Under the pieces are notes generated by a model. It ran no database searches. It was not told the origin of the DNA and worked only from the letters and a program-made list of their open reading frames with translations. Position numbers and translations under genes: made by a program. From Pseudomonadota bacterium (GTDB lineage: Bacteria > Pseudomonadota > Gammaproteobacteria > Steroidobacterales > Woeseiaceae): a DNA stretch of 64,000 nt. Positions 43,739-53,182 of the stretch are shown piece after piece (within the stretch, counting starts at the first letter, position 1; each line of letters begins with the position of its first letter). Where the stretch lies: the NCBI GenBank assembly GCA_027621915.1, contig JAQCAD010000014.1, positions 1 to 64,000 on the forward strand, written 5' to 3'.

Positions 43739-45871
43739 ATGTCTGTATCCGAACAAGAAACCCGGACCTCCGACGTTCGCCTGCCGGAGGCGGAACTGTG
43801 TGCGCGAACGATACTGGATTCATTGCCTGACCAGCCCGCCGTGGCAAGCGCTCGACTGGAAGGCCTGGAAATCTGTTCAATTCTCGGACCCCTGGATTTG
43901 CCGCCTGTCCTCAATGCTGCAGTCCAGCTCTATCCCGCCGCAAGGGAGGGTTGGATCGAGACCAAAAAGTTGCAAGTCACGTCGGTTCCCGAACTCGGCA
44001 GCCTGGTCGAGGGCCTCGTTCAGTTAGGCAGCTTCGCCCTGCCGGAAAACTGGCAACCAGGCGAGGCACTCGCGACTCAGCAATCGGAGACACTTCGAAA
44101 AATGCTGCTTGCTGTGGTTTCCGACGCAAGACTGGTGGTCGCGCGCATTGGCGAGCAGCTTTATCGCCTCAGGCGGTCGAAAGATGCCTCGGCGAGTCAG
44201 CAGCGGGCTATAGCCGTTGAGACACAGGAAATCTACGCCCCTCTCGCCAACCGACTCGGAATCTGGCAATTAAAATGGGAGCTGGAGGATCTCGCGTTCC
44301 GCTTCCTGGACCCCGACAAATACAAACAAATAGCTACCGCCTTGAAAGAAAAACGCACGGAACGGGAGACGTTCATCGCAGGTGTGAAAACAACATTACA
44401 GGAGACGCTTTGGAAAAACGGAATTCGCGCCGAGATCTCCGGGCGGCCAAAACATATCTACAGCATCTGGCGAAAAATGCAGCAAAAAGAAAAAGATCTT
44501 GACCAGATTTTCGATGTGCGGGCTGTAAGAATACTTGTTGACGACATTAATGAATGCTACGCCGCGCTCGGCATCGTGCACAACGTCTGGGCGTATCTAC
44601 CAGGAGAGTTCGATGACTACATCGCCAATCCGAAAGATAATGATTACCAATCCTTGCATACGGCGCTAATCGGACCTGAAGGTCGCACTATCGAAGTTCA
44701 GATACGCTCGCACGAAATGCATCGGCATGCCGAGCTGGGTGTCGCCGCACACTGGCGCTATAAAGAAGGTGGCTCGAGCAAAGCAGCATTCGAAAAGAAA
44801 ATACGCGTACTTCGTTATTTGCTGGAGCCAACTGACACGGATGCGGATCTCCTGGACCAGATTCGGGGAGAAATTTTCGAAGATCGCGTCTACGCAGTGA
44901 GCCCGAAAGGGGATGTGGTTGAAATGCCGGCACAGGCAACACCGCTTGACTTTGCTTATCACGTACATACACAGATAGGACATCGATGTCGCGGGGCCAA
45001 AGTCAACGGGCGAATCGTGCCATTGACTTACCATGTCCAGAACGGTGACAAGATTGAAATCATCACGGGCAAGGACGAGCAGCCGAGTCGCGACTGGCTA
45101 AGCCCGCAACTGGGCTATCTCGCGGCGACGCGAAGTCGCGCGAAGGTTCGCAACTGGTTTCGGCACCGCGACAAGGATCAGAACAAACGGCAGGGACGTG
45201 AAATTCTCGACCGTGAGCTGTCGCGTCTCAATATTCGCGATGTCTCAACGGATACGATCGCAAAGCATTTGAAGTTTAAGAACACGGAGACTTTATGTGT
45301 GGCCCTGGGTGCCGGCGACGTTTCATCGGCCGCGGTGGCTTCGGCGTTACAGAATTTGCGGCCAGATGATACTGCCGACAAAATTCGGCAGCGTAGGCCG
45401 GCAAGGAAGAAACAGGCAAAAAACGATGCGATTGCGATCAGCGGTATCGGCGATCTGTTGTACACATTCGCACGTTGCTGCAGACCTGTCCCTCCGGAAG
45501 CAATTGATGGTTACATCACGCTGGGTCGCGGTGTCAGCATTCATCGTAAAGATTGCGGAAACTTCCTGAGCCTTAAGAAGCGACACGCGGAACGGGTGAT
45601 TGAAGTCGACTGGGGCGGCTCGACAGATGCAGTTTATCCCGCTGAACTTACACTGCATGCATTTGACCGGCACGGGCTGTTGAGGGATATCAGTACTGTA
45701 CTGGCCGATGAACACGTTGGTGTCGATAACATCCGAACTGATACGGATAAACGTACGATGCAAGTGGTGATGAGTCTTGCGCTGGCGGTACCGGGCCTCG
45801 CGACACTCAGCCGGGCAATCAGTAAACTCGAATTGCTGCCAAATGTAACGTCTGTCAGAAGACGATCCTGA
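43739..45871 (+). CDS. relA: (p)ppGpp synthetase RelA
   Basis: A 710-residue long RSH protein with a degenerate hydrolase domain (no HD pair), synthetase domain (GRPKHIYSIWRKMQQKEKD, DQIFDVRAVRILV), TGS domain (VYAVSPKGDVVEMPAQATPLDFAYHVHTQIG in pieces), zinc-finger/helical region with TFARCCRPVPPEAIDGYIT, and C-terminal ACT. The acidic EFDD (in GEFDDYIANPK) replaces the RxKD loop of bifunctional enzymes, marking it as synthesis-only RelA; a SpoT must be encoded elsewhere. ATG 43739 is chosen by similarity; the frame extends further upstream without family match. Confidence 0.95.
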   Translation: MSVSEQETRTSDVRLPEAELCARTILDSLPDQPAVASARLEGLEICSILGPLDLPPVLNAAVQLYPAAREGWIETKKLQVTSVPELGSLVEGLVQLGSFALPENWQPGEALATQQSETLRKMLLAVVSDARLVVARIGEQLYRLRRSKDASASQQRAIAVETQEIYAPLANRLGIWQLKWELEDLAFRFLDPDKYKQIATALKEKRTERETFIAGVKTTLQETLWKNGIRAEISGRPKHIYSIWRKMQQKEKDLDQIFDVRAVRILVDDINECYAALGIVHNVWAYLPGEFDDYIANPKDNDYQSLHTALIGPEGRTIEVQIRSHEMHRHAELGVAAHWRYKEGGSSKAAFEKKIRVLRYLLEPTDTDADLLDQIRGEIFEDRVYAVSPKGDVVEMPAQATPLDFAYHVHTQIGHRCRGAKVNGRIVPLTYHVQNGDKIEIITGKDEQPSRDWLSPQLGYLAATRSRAKVRNWFRHRDKDQNKRQGREILDRELSRLNIRDVSTDTIAKHLKFKNTETLCVALGAGDVSSAAVASALQNLRPDDTADKIRQRRPARKKQAKNDAIAISGIGDLLYTFARCCRPVPPEAIDGYITLGRGVSIHRKDCGNFLSLKKRHAERVIEVDWGGSTDAVYPAELTLHAFDRHGLLRDISTVLADEHVGVDNIRTDTDKRTMQVVMSLALAVPGLATLSRAISKLELLPNVTSVRRRS

Positions 45872-45911
45872 GGACGATCTCCGTGCGGACACATTGGCTC
45901 CGATTCTTTAT

Positions 45912-45942
45912 CTTGTGCATTATTGGAGACTTCTGGCACAAG
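45912..45942. promoter_or_regulatory. 7-bp inverted repeat ahead of the small membrane protein gene
   Basis: CTTGTGC (45912-45918) and GCACAAG (45936-45942) are perfect inverted repeats around 17 bp, between the relA stop and ATG 45973. No T run follows, so an operator or mRNA hairpin is likelier than a terminator. Function unknown. Confidence 0.3.
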
Positions 45943-45972
45943 GCAGCTGGATGATACTTTGAAGGAATACAA

Positions 45973-46443
45973 ATGCCACTCGACCAACTAGCCAATATTG
46001 CGGATATTGTCGGCGCGACCCTGGTGGTCGTGACATTGATTTTCCTGGCGCTGCAGATTCGGCAGAATACGAAAGCGGTTCGCGCAACGACTATTCAATC
46101 CGCCATGCAGTCAGAGATGGAATTCTCGGCCATCCTTATGCGGGACGCCGCTACCTGGGAAAAAGTGCTTGACAGCGCGCCACTGGCCAAGGGTGAAGAG
46201 ACACGCAAAGGAATTTTGCTGTTTAACGTGTTCATGATCGACACGGAAAGCAGATTTCACCAATTTAATGCAGGCTATCTTGATGCCCAGGCATGGAATG
46301 GACGTTTTGGGACGATGACCGACGTCGTGCGCCTCCCGATCTTTAAACTCTGGAGGTACTCGTTGGGCGGTCTTAGTCATTCGGCCGATTTCCTGGCCCT
46401 CCTTGATCGCCTTTTGCCGGAGGATCATGATCGCCATCAGTAA
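45973..46443 (+). CDS. Small membrane-anchored protein of unknown function
   Basis: A 156-residue protein with one N-terminal membrane helix (about 10-29, DIVGATLVVVTLIFLALQIR) followed by RQNTKAVRATTIQSAMQSE and a helical, soluble C-terminal part. Such short proteins with an N-terminal helix followed directly by RQNT are common and often multicopy in marine gammaproteobacteria, but I know no function. It follows relA by 101 bp and precedes the ferritin gene by 77 bp. GAAGG lies about 8 bp before the ATG. Confidence 0.72.
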   Translation: MPLDQLANIADIVGATLVVVTLIFLALQIRQNTKAVRATTIQSAMQSEMEFSAILMRDAATWEKVLDSAPLAKGEETRKGILLFNVFMIDTESRFHQFNAGYLDAQAWNGRFGTMTDVVRLPIFKLWRYSLGGLSHSADFLALLDRLLPEDHDRHQ

Positions 46444-46469
46444 TTCCAAAGGAAGTAACGGTCGATGGC

Positions 46470-46490
46470 GCGGCGTAATGCCGCATTATT
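46470..46490 (+). terminator. Possible weak terminator before the ferritin gene
   Basis: GCGGC (46470-46474) and GCCGC (46480-46484) form a 5-bp GC stem with loop GTAAT, followed by ATTATTT. Stem is short, so the call is tentative. Confidence 0.3.
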
Positions 46491-46520
46491 TGAACCAAGT
46501 CAATTTCACAGGAAAAGAGT

Positions 46521-46808
46521 ATGTCGAACGAAGGCTATCACGAACCAGTTTCCGAATTGTCAGACGAGACGCGGGATATGCACCGCGCGATTACATCACT
46601 GATGGAGGAACTCGAAGCAGTTGACTGGTACAACCAGCGCGTTGACGCGTGCAAGGACAAGGAGCTGAAAGCAATTCTTGCTCACAATCGCGATGAAGAG
46701 AAAGAACATGCTGCGATGGTGCTGGAGTGGATTCGTCGCAATGATCCCAGCATGGACAAAGAGCTTGCAGACTATCTATTCACAGACAAGCCGATTACAC
46801 ACGGCTAA
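46521..46808 (+). CDS. Encapsulated-ferritin-like protein (EncFtn), without a targeting peptide
   Basis: A 95-residue half-ferritin nearly identical in key blocks to Rhodospirillum rubrum EncFtn: HRAITSLMEELEAVDWYNQR and ILAHNRDEEKEHAAMVLEW. The inter-subunit ferroxidase residues map to Glu30, Glu60 and His63, with Trp36, Tyr37, Glu29 and Glu32 also kept. In R. rubrum the protein carries a C-terminal encapsulin-targeting peptide and its gene precedes the encapsulin shell gene; here the protein ends at PITHG with no such tail, and the next gene is the convergent lpdA. It should oxidise Fe(II), but how the iron is stored is unclear. Confidence 0.9.
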   Translation: MSNEGYHEPVSELSDETRDMHRAITSLMEELEAVDWYNQRVDACKDKELKAILAHNRDEEKEHAAMVLEWIRRNDPSMDKELADYLFTDKPITHG

Positions 46809-46812
46809 CAGA

Positions 46813-48240
46813 CTACTTGTTCGGGTAGTTCAGCGCCCGATTGTCAACGGCCAGTGCCGCCTCATGAATTGCTTCGGCGAGACTCGGGTGCGCATGTATG
46901 GTTCGCTGAATATCTTCGGTACTCGCCTGGAATTCCATCGCCAGGACCACCTCTGAGATCAACTCACCTGCCATCGGACCAATGATGTGGACGCCGAGAA
47001 TCTGATCATCGTCCTCGGCCGATACGATTTTCACCATTCCGTCCGTTTGCTCCATCGCTTTGGCGCGACCACTCGCGGCAAACGGGAAAGATCCGGTCTT
47101 GTATGCTCTGCCGCTCGCTTTCACCTCTTCCTCGGTCTTGCCGACCCAGGCAATTTCCGGTGAGGTATAGATCACCGAAGGAATCACATCGTAATTGACC
47201 TCTGCCACCTCTCCCGCGATCAAATCGGCGGCCATCACACCCTCTTCGGATCCCTTATGCGCGAGCATGGGACCACGCACACAGTCACCAACCGCGAATA
47301 CGCCTTTGACACCCGTCCTGCACTCTTGATCAACGATAACGAAGCCACGCTCATCGGTTTTGATACCACAGTCGTCAGCGAACAATCCCCTGGTAAACGG
47401 CCTGCGACCCACAGCAATCACCAGCTTGTCGAATTCCATCCGTTGCTCGCCGTCCTTGTCCTTGTATTCGACCTGGACTTTGCCCTTGCTTACTCCAGCG
47501 GCCGTAACCGCTGCGCCAAGCCGGATGTCCAGCCCCTGCGCCTTCAGGAGACGGTGGGCATCTTTCGCGAGCTGGCGGTCAGCCATGAATAGAAAATCGT
47601 CCATCGCTTCGAGGATGACCACCTCCGATCCGACTCGATTCCAGACACTGCCAAGTTCGAGCCCGATCACGCCCGCTCCAACAACACCTAGCGTTTTCGG
47701 CGCTTCCTCAAAATCGAGCGCTCCCCAGGAATCAACAATTCGGTCATCATCAAACGGTGCGATTTTCAATTCAACAGGAGTGGATCCGGTTGCGAGAATG
47801 ACGTAACGGGCGTCCAGCACTTTTGTCTCACCCATAGCGGACGTGAACTCCACTTTTCGATCGCGAAGCAACTTGCCATGACCTGCTAGTCCCTCGACCT
47901 TCGATGCCTTGAACAATCCGGCAATTCCGCCCGTCAATTGGCGAACGATCGACGCTTTACGCTTTTGCATCTTCGCAATGTCGATCGACACGCCACTTGC
48001 GTTAATACCATGCTTGCTGAATTCGTGATTGGCGCGGTGAAACAACTCCGAAGACTCAAGCAAGGCTTTCGATGGGATGCATCCGGCATTCAGACAAGTG
48101 CCACCAAAAGCATGCTTGCCGTCCTTATTTTTCCATTCGTCAATGCAGGCAACGCTCATACCGTGTTGTGCGGCCCGAATGGCCGCGATATACCCGGCAG
48201 GTCCTGCGCCTATGACAACTACGTCGAAAGATCTGCTCAT
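46813..48240 (-). CDS. lpdA: Dihydrolipoyl dehydrogenase (E3)
   Basis: FAD enzyme reoxidising the lipoyl group of SucB with NAD. The 475-residue protein has the FAD fold VVIGAGPAGYIAA (8-20), the redox-active disulfide Cys49/Cys54 in GGTCLNAGCIPSK, the NAD fold TLGVVGAGVIGLELGSVW, GVFAVGDCVRGPMLAHKG and the C-terminal active-site HAHPSLAEAIHEAAL. It is the last gene of sucA-sucB-lpdA, 17 bp after sucB, suggesting it serves the 2-oxoglutarate dehydrogenase complex. Confidence 0.97.
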   Translation of the reverse strand: MSRSFDVVVIGAGPAGYIAAIRAAQHGMSVACIDEWKNKDGKHAFGGTCLNAGCIPSKALLESSELFHRANHEFSKHGINASGVSIDIAKMQKRKASIVRQLTGGIAGLFKASKVEGLAGHGKLLRDRKVEFTSAMGETKVLDARYVILATGSTPVELKIAPFDDDRIVDSWGALDFEEAPKTLGVVGAGVIGLELGSVWNRVGSEVVILEAMDDFLFMADRQLAKDAHRLLKAQGLDIRLGAAVTAAGVSKGKVQVEYKDKDGEQRMEFDKLVIAVGRRPFTRGLFADDCGIKTDERGFVIVDQECRTGVKGVFAVGDCVRGPMLAHKGSEEGVMAADLIAGEVAEVNYDVIPSVIYTSPEIAWVGKTEEEVKASGRAYKTGSFPFAASGRAKAMEQTDGMVKIVSAEDDDQILGVHIIGPMAGELISEVVLAMEFQASTEDIQRTIHAHPSLAEAIHEAALAVDNRALNYPNK

Positions 48241-48257
48241 TATCTATTCCATTTCTC

Positions 48258-49472
48258 TCAAACCTGTAGCAACAGGCGACCGGGGTCTTCCAGTGAGTTC
48301 TTGATGCTGACGAGGAACTGCACCGCTTCCTTGCCATCGATGATGCGGTGGTCGTAGGTCAGCGCGAGATACATCATCGGGCGAATGACGATCTCACCAT
48401 CGACCACCACTGCCCGCTCCTGAATGTTATGCATGCCGAGGATCGCACTTTGTGGCGGATTCAGGATAGGCGTAGAAAGCATCGAGCCAAATATGCCGCC
48501 GTTCGTAATTGTAAACGTCCCGCCAGTCAGATCTTCCATGCTCATCGAGCCATCACGGGCTTTACCGGCATAATGATTTATGTCCGATTCAATCTTCGCG
48601 AAGCTCGAATGATCTACGTTGCGAAGCACGGGAACCATCAGACCTCGTTCGGATGAAACGGCGATGCCGATGTCAACATAGTCATGATAAATAATATCGT
48701 TACCTTCAATCGACGCGTTAACAGCCGGGAATTTTTTCAATGCCTCAACCGAGGCTTTCGCAAAGAAAGACATGAATCCCAATCGTACACCGTGTTCTTT
48801 TTCGAACGCCTCTTTGTACCTGCTGCGTAACGACATCACTTTTGTCAGGTCGACTTCATTGAAGGTCGTCAGCATGGCGGCGGATCGCTGCGCCTCCACC
48901 ATGCGCTCGGCAATTCGCGCGCGCAATCGTGTCATCGGCACCCGCTGCTCCGTTCGCGACGGGCCGGCTGACATCGTAGCCGCAACCAATTCGGGTGGCG
49001 GATCGCCAGGAGCCACATTTTCGTCGCTATGATTTTTCAGATACGACACGACATCCGATTTCGTTATTCGGCCTTCTTTACCAGAGCCGATCACAACAGT
49101 CGCGTCGAGGTCGTGTTCATCGAGCAACCGTCGAACGGACGGGCTTAACTTTGCCGCGGCCGATTGTGACGCGGGTGCGGCTAAGGGTTCCGGCGTCTTT
49201 TCTGCAACTGGCGTAACTGCAACCTCGGCACCCTCACCTTCTTCGAGAATAGCCAGGAGATCGCCGGCAACCACCGTAGCACCGTCCTTAACGCGAATTT
49301 CCGTGATCGTCCCGGTTACAGGCGCCGGTACTTCCAGTACGACTTTGTCCGTTTCGAGATCAACGAGGTTCTCGTCGCGCGAGACCGCTTCACCTGGTTT
49401 CTTGTGCCACGCGACAAGCGTCGCGTCTGTCACGGATTCGGGCAATGCGGGAACTCTGATTTCAATCGTCAT
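48258..49472 (-). CDS. sucB: Dihydrolipoyllysine succinyltransferase (E2o)
   Basis: Core of the 2-oxoglutarate dehydrogenase complex. The 404-residue protein has one lipoyl domain with the lipoylated Lys43 in [10 protein letters not shown], a Pro/Ala-rich linker, the E1/E3-binding domain ([20 protein letters not shown]) and the catalytic domain with [17 protein letters not shown] containing the active-site His and Asp. Its ATG overlaps the sucA stop by 4 bp. Confidence 0.97.
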   Translation of the reverse strand: MTIEIRVPALPESVTDATLVAWHKKPGEAVSRDENLVDLETDKVVLEVPAPVTGTITEIRVKDGATVVAGDLLAILEEGEGAEVAVTPVAEKTPEPLAAPASQSAAAKLSPSVRRLLDEHDLDATVVIGSGKEGRITKSDVVSYLKNHSDENVAPGDPPPELVAATMSAGPSRTEQRVPMTRLRARIAERMVEAQRSAAMLTTFNEVDLTKVMSLRSRYKEAFEKEHGVRLGFMSFFAKASVEALKKFPAVNASIEGNDIIYHDYVDIGIAVSSERGLMVPVLRNVDHSSFAKIESDINHYAGKARDGSMSMEDLTGGTFTITNGGIFGSMLSTPILNPPQSAILGMHNIQERAVVVDGEIVIRPMMYLALTYDHRIIDGKEAVQFLVSIKNSLEDPGRLLLQV

Positions 49473-52348
49473 TTTGATTTCCGTTTCTTAACAGGCGGCT
49501 TCGTAGACTTGTGGGCTTTCACCGGGATATCCAGCGCAGCCGCAACCAACGCCTGCTGTTGTTGAAGGTGCAATTTAAAAACACCGGAGGCCGGTGCTGC
49601 CGCGCCGGGCCGGCCTGCGTAAAAGAGTTGCTGCTGATCCTTTAACGGTTCCTGCAGTCGATGCCTGATTTGATACCAGGCTCCCTGATTCTCCGGCTCT
49701 TCCTGACACCAGACAATTTCATCTGCCTTTGGATAAGTTGCCAGCAGATTGGCGTATTGCTCGATGGGAAACGGGTACAACTGTTCAATCCGTACGATTG
49801 CCGCATTTGTGACCTCGTGTACCTGGCGCGCCTCGACAAGATCGTAGTAGACCTTGCCGCTGCAGAAAACGACCCTGTCTATTTTTTCCACGTCGAGTGC
49901 GGCCAAGTCCCCTATGATGAGCTCGAAACCTCCATCGGAAAGTGCGCTTAGTGGCGACACCGAGAATTTATGCCTCAGCAGGCTCTTGGGTGTCATAACA
50001 ACCAGCGGTTTCCGATATGGACGGATCATCTGTCGGCGAATCATGTGGAACATCTGGGCCGGTGTCGACGGTACACAAACCTGAATATTGTGCTCGGCGC
50101 AAAGTTGCAGAAATCGCTCAAGACGTGCCGAAGAATGTTCCGGGCCCTGGCCCTCGTATCCGTGCGGCAGGAACAAAGTCAGCCCGCAAAGCCGGCCCCA
50201 TTTAGCCTCTCCGGAACTGATGAACTGGTCGATCACCACCTGGGCTCCATTCGCAAAATCGCCGAACTGCCCTTCCCAGACCACGAGCGTGTTTGGATCG
50301 GTGGTCGCGAATCCGTATTCAAAGGCCATGACGGCCTCTTCGGACAAAAGCGAGTCGATCACCCTGAATGCACCAGGTTTGTCTGAAATCTGTTGCAGTG
50401 GAATATATTCCTGACGGTCAGTCTGACTATGCAGCACGGCATGGCGGTGAAAGAAGGTGCCGCGCCCGCTGTCCTGCCCGGTTATCCGGCAATCAAAACC
50501 GTCATCGATCAACCCCGCATAGGCCATGGTCTCAGCGAAGCCCCAGTCCATATCGATTTCCGCAGCCGCCATGCGCTTTCGATCATCCATGATGCGTTGC
50601 ACGCGTCCGTGCAGGACAACGTCTTCGGGCACATTGCAAACGATCCCTGAGAGTTTGGCGACTTTAGCCGGGCTGATAGTCGTATCAGCATCTTCATCCC
50701 ACATGACATTGAGGTACGGGCTCCAGTCAACGGTGAATTCGTTGCCTATCATGCCTAGCGCAGACGCCGTTACCGGTTCGCCCCGATCGAGTCGATCTCT
50801 GTAAGACTCCTGAAGCGCAGTCACCTCGGTTGATTCGACGACGCCCGCTGCAATCAGTTGTTTCGCGTATTTCTCGCGGGTTGTTTCCTGCTTCCTGATC
50901 CGTGAGTACATGACCGGCTGCGTTGCGCTTGGCTCGTCAGCTTCGTTATGCCCGTGACGTCGATAACAAACCAGGTCAATGACCACGTCTTTTTTGAATT
51001 TCTGGCGATAATCCAGCGCCAGCCGGGTCACAAAAATCGCGCCCTCGGGATCGTCGCCATTCACATGAAAAACCGGCGCCTCGATCATCTTCGCGACGTC
51101 GCTGCAATAGGCCGTTGACCGGGCGTCGGACGGCCTGCTCGTGGTAAATCCGATCTGGTTATTGACGACGATGTGAATCGTGCCGCCGGTGCGGAACCCG
51201 TTTGTTTGCGAAAACTGAAATGTCTCGGTAACCACGCCCTGCCCGGAAAATGCTGCGTCACCGTGTATGACGACCGGCATGACTTCCTGCCGTTCACGAT
51301 CCCCGCGTCGCTGTTGTCTCGCCCTGACCGAACCTTCGACCACCGGATTGACGATCTCAAGGTGCGACGGATTGAATGCCAGCGCAATATGCACATTGCC
51401 GCCGGCAGTTTTCATGTCTGCGGAGAAACCCTTGTGATACTTGACGTCGCCGGAACCTTTCATGTCCGCAGGGTCAACGTTGCCTTCGAATTCTTCAAAC
51501 AGTTCTTCCGGCGACTTCCCAAGCACGTTAACGAGCACATTAATGCGGCCACGATGCGCCATGCCGATAACGAGCTCTTTAATCCCGGATTTGCCACCCT
51601 GCTGAATAAGGTCATCAAGCATCGGTATGAGGCTTTCGCCGCCTTCCAGCGAAAACCGCTTCTGCCCGACGAAACGAGTGTGGAGATAACGCTCGATCCC
51701 CTCGGCTCCGGTCAACTGTTCGAGCAACCAGCGGCGCTCCGGATTACTGAGCCCGTTCGAAACCATGCCCTGCTCGAAATGCTTGCGAAGCCATAACCGT
51801 TCCCGGGAACGGGAAACATGTGCAAATTCTGCACCGACCGTTCCGCAATAAATCTTCTTCAGCAAATTAATGATATCGCGCAAATTCATGTGGCGATCGC
51901 TGGTGCCGGCAAGTCCGCCGGTGACAAATTCGGTGTCCATATCGGCGGCTGACAGACCGAGGTACTCGAGCTTGAGGACACCCGGTACAGGACGCTCCAT
52001 CAGGCCCAGCGGATCCAGATCGGCAATTTGATGACCGCGAAGACTGTACACCTGGATCATTCGTGAAACGGCGGCCTGTTTTTCGATTGCAGCGGCGCTG
52101 CCAGTCGGCTTGCCCGCCATCACCACGCCGTTTTTGCGCGAAGCCCTGGCCGACTCGAGGAGCTTTTCACGGATAGGGGAATGCAATACTTCGGTCTGAT
52201 CGCCTCCCAACGAACGGAAGTAGCGTCGCCAACCCTCCGGAACGACGTCCGGATCGGCGATGAACTGCTCATACAGCGCCTCTACCGCAGCCGCATTGCT
52301 GCCGTATAAAGGTGATGTGGCGTACTGGTCTTTCAGCGAGTTGCTCAT
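49469..52348 (-). CDS. sucA: 2-oxoglutarate dehydrogenase E1
   Basis: Thiamine-diphosphate decarboxylase of the TCA cycle, 959 residues, the usual SucA size. Visible blocks: N-terminal E2-binding region ([23 protein letters not shown] in pieces), [72 protein letters not shown], and C-terminal [15 protein letters not shown] 52348 is preceded by AAGGG and by a hairpin with a T run. First gene of sucA-sucB-lpdA; no sucCD or sdh genes appear beside it. Confidence 0.97.
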   Translation of the reverse strand: MSNSLKDQYATSPLYGSNAAAVEALYEQFIADPDVVPEGWRRYFRSLGGDQTEVLHSPIREKLLESARASRKNGVVMAGKPTGSAAAIEKQAAVSRMIQVYSLRGHQIADLDPLGLMERPVPGVLKLEYLGLSAADMDTEFVTGGLAGTSDRHMNLRDIINLLKKIYCGTVGAEFAHVSRSRERLWLRKHFEQGMVSNGLSNPERRWLLEQLTGAEGIERYLHTRFVGQKRFSLEGGESLIPMLDDLIQQGGKSGIKELVIGMAHRGRINVLVNVLGKSPEELFEEFEGNVDPADMKGSGDVKYHKGFSADMKTAGGNVHIALAFNPSHLEIVNPVVEGSVRARQQRRGDRERQEVMPVVIHGDAAFSGQGVVTETFQFSQTNGFRTGGTIHIVVNNQIGFTTSRPSDARSTAYCSDVAKMIEAPVFHVNGDDPEGAIFVTRLALDYRQKFKKDVVIDLVCYRRHGHNEADEPSATQPVMYSRIRKQETTREKYAKQLIAAGVVESTEVTALQESYRDRLDRGEPVTASALGMIGNEFTVDWSPYLNVMWDEDADTTISPAKVAKLSGIVCNVPEDVVLHGRVQRIMDDRKRMAAAEIDMDWGFAETMAYAGLIDDGFDCRITGQDSGRGTFFHRHAVLHSQTDRQEYIPLQQISDKPGAFRVIDSLLSEEAVMAFEYGFATTDPNTLVVWEGQFGDFANGAQVVIDQFISSGEAKWGRLCGLTLFLPHGYEGQGPEHSSARLERFLQLCAEHNIQVCVPSTPAQMFHMIRRQMIRPYRKPLVVMTPKSLLRHKFSVSPLSALSDGGFELIIGDLAALDVEKIDRVVFCSGKVYYDLVEARQVHEVTNAAIVRIEQLYPFPIEQYANLLATYPKADEIVWCQEEPENQGAWYQIRHRLQEPLKDQQQLFYAGRPGAAAPASGVFKLHLQQQQALVAAALDIPVKAHKSTKPPVKKRKSK

Positions 52349-52360
52349 TGCGCCGCCCTT

Positions 52361-52382
52361 AAAACCCTCAGCGCCAGGGTTT
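52361..52382 (-). promoter_or_regulatory. Hairpin with T run in the sucA leader
   Basis: On the minus strand AAACCCT-GGCGCTG-AGGGTTT forms a 7-bp stem with 7-nt loop, ending in TTTT and followed directly by AAGGG, the likely ribosome-binding site, 12 bp before ATG 52348. It could work as an attenuator or shield the ribosome site. The stem has only three GC pairs, so its strength is uncertain. Confidence 0.35.
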
Positions 52383-52465
52383 CTCGGCCGCTGCTCAAAA
52401 AAAGGGGCGCTAGTTTAGCTCAAGCCTTCCGCATAAGGAATTCATCAATATGGCTGAAAAAGAAC

Positions 52466-53026
52466 TCAGAGTCGGTTAACCAGGCTGACAAATTCATAAC
52501 AGACCAGGACAGAATAGACGCTGAAGAAGAAGGTCAGGATCAAACCTGTTCGAATCCGGTTCATAAATCTGGCCCTCGAGAGGAATACGAGCGCCAGAAC
52601 ACCGAGGCCTGTAAGGACGAATTTGCTGACTGCAAAACTGAGCGCACTTCTACCAATCACTGCCGCCATGACGGGATTAATTTCTATGGCTCCCCGATCG
52701 AGCAGCTGCAGGGTCAGGAATGCATCGAGACAGCTCATCAGCATGATGCCGACGGCGAGAAAAAATAACCACGGGTGATGCCAATCGGTAAAGATCGGTT
52801 CGCTTTCTTCATCGCGCCTGGTTGATCGTCGTCGGGATCGGGCAAAACCGAAAACCACTGTCAACCACGAGAAAGATCGCCGGTCCGTTTCAGTTCGATT
52901 GATCGTTGTTGTTTGTACCTGCTCGAAACTGCTCAACTTGCTTCCTGCCCCTGAATGCCGATCCGATTGGCGAATAATTAGTCCGTTTTTTTCCCGTATT
53001 TCGAGTTGGCACGATGACGGGTTCAT
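52466..53026 (-). CDS. DUF5658-like membrane protein
   Basis: A 186-residue protein with a hydrophilic, basic N-terminal half (about 1-80) and three membrane helices (about 88-106, 125-145, 160-180). The helix 1 end LDAFLTLQLLDRGAIEINPVMA matches the DUF5658 pattern (D-xx-T-L-xx-L...E-x-NPxM). Function of this family is unknown. ATG 53026 is used; a TTG one codon upstream is possible. It is divergent from alkB. Confidence 0.7.
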   Translation of the reverse strand: MNPSSCQLEIREKNGLIIRQSDRHSGAGSKLSSFEQVQTTTINRTETDRRSFSWLTVVFGFARSRRRSTRRDEESEPIFTDWHHPWLFFLAVGIMLMSCLDAFLTLQLLDRGAIEINPVMAAVIGRSALSFAVSKFVLTGLGVLALVFLSRARFMNRIRTGLILTFFFSVYSVLVCYEFVSLVNRL

Positions 53027-53122
53027 CAAGCATAGAACGGCTTTATTGCAGTGTCTGTATAACTTTCCGACATGTTCGTATTAGCCGTGATTCGTCGATT
53101 TGAACAACCTGATCAGCATGTA

Positions 53123-53150
53123 TTGCAACGATAACTGAATTGACCATAAT
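53123..53150 (+). promoter_or_regulatory. Putative alkB promoter
   Basis: TTGCAA (53123-53128) and CATAAT (53145-53150), 16 bp apart, form a plausible sigma-70 promoter 32 bp before the alkB ATG. No regulator gene of the AlkS or AraC type is adjacent. Confidence 0.4.
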
Positions 53151-53182
53151 TCACTTATCGACCCGACTCCAGGAAACAGCCC

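Noticed and set aside
46444-46520. Search for a Fur-type site upstream of the EncFtn gene
   Set aside because: Only a short GC palindrome was found; it has neither the sequence nor the geometry of a Fur box.
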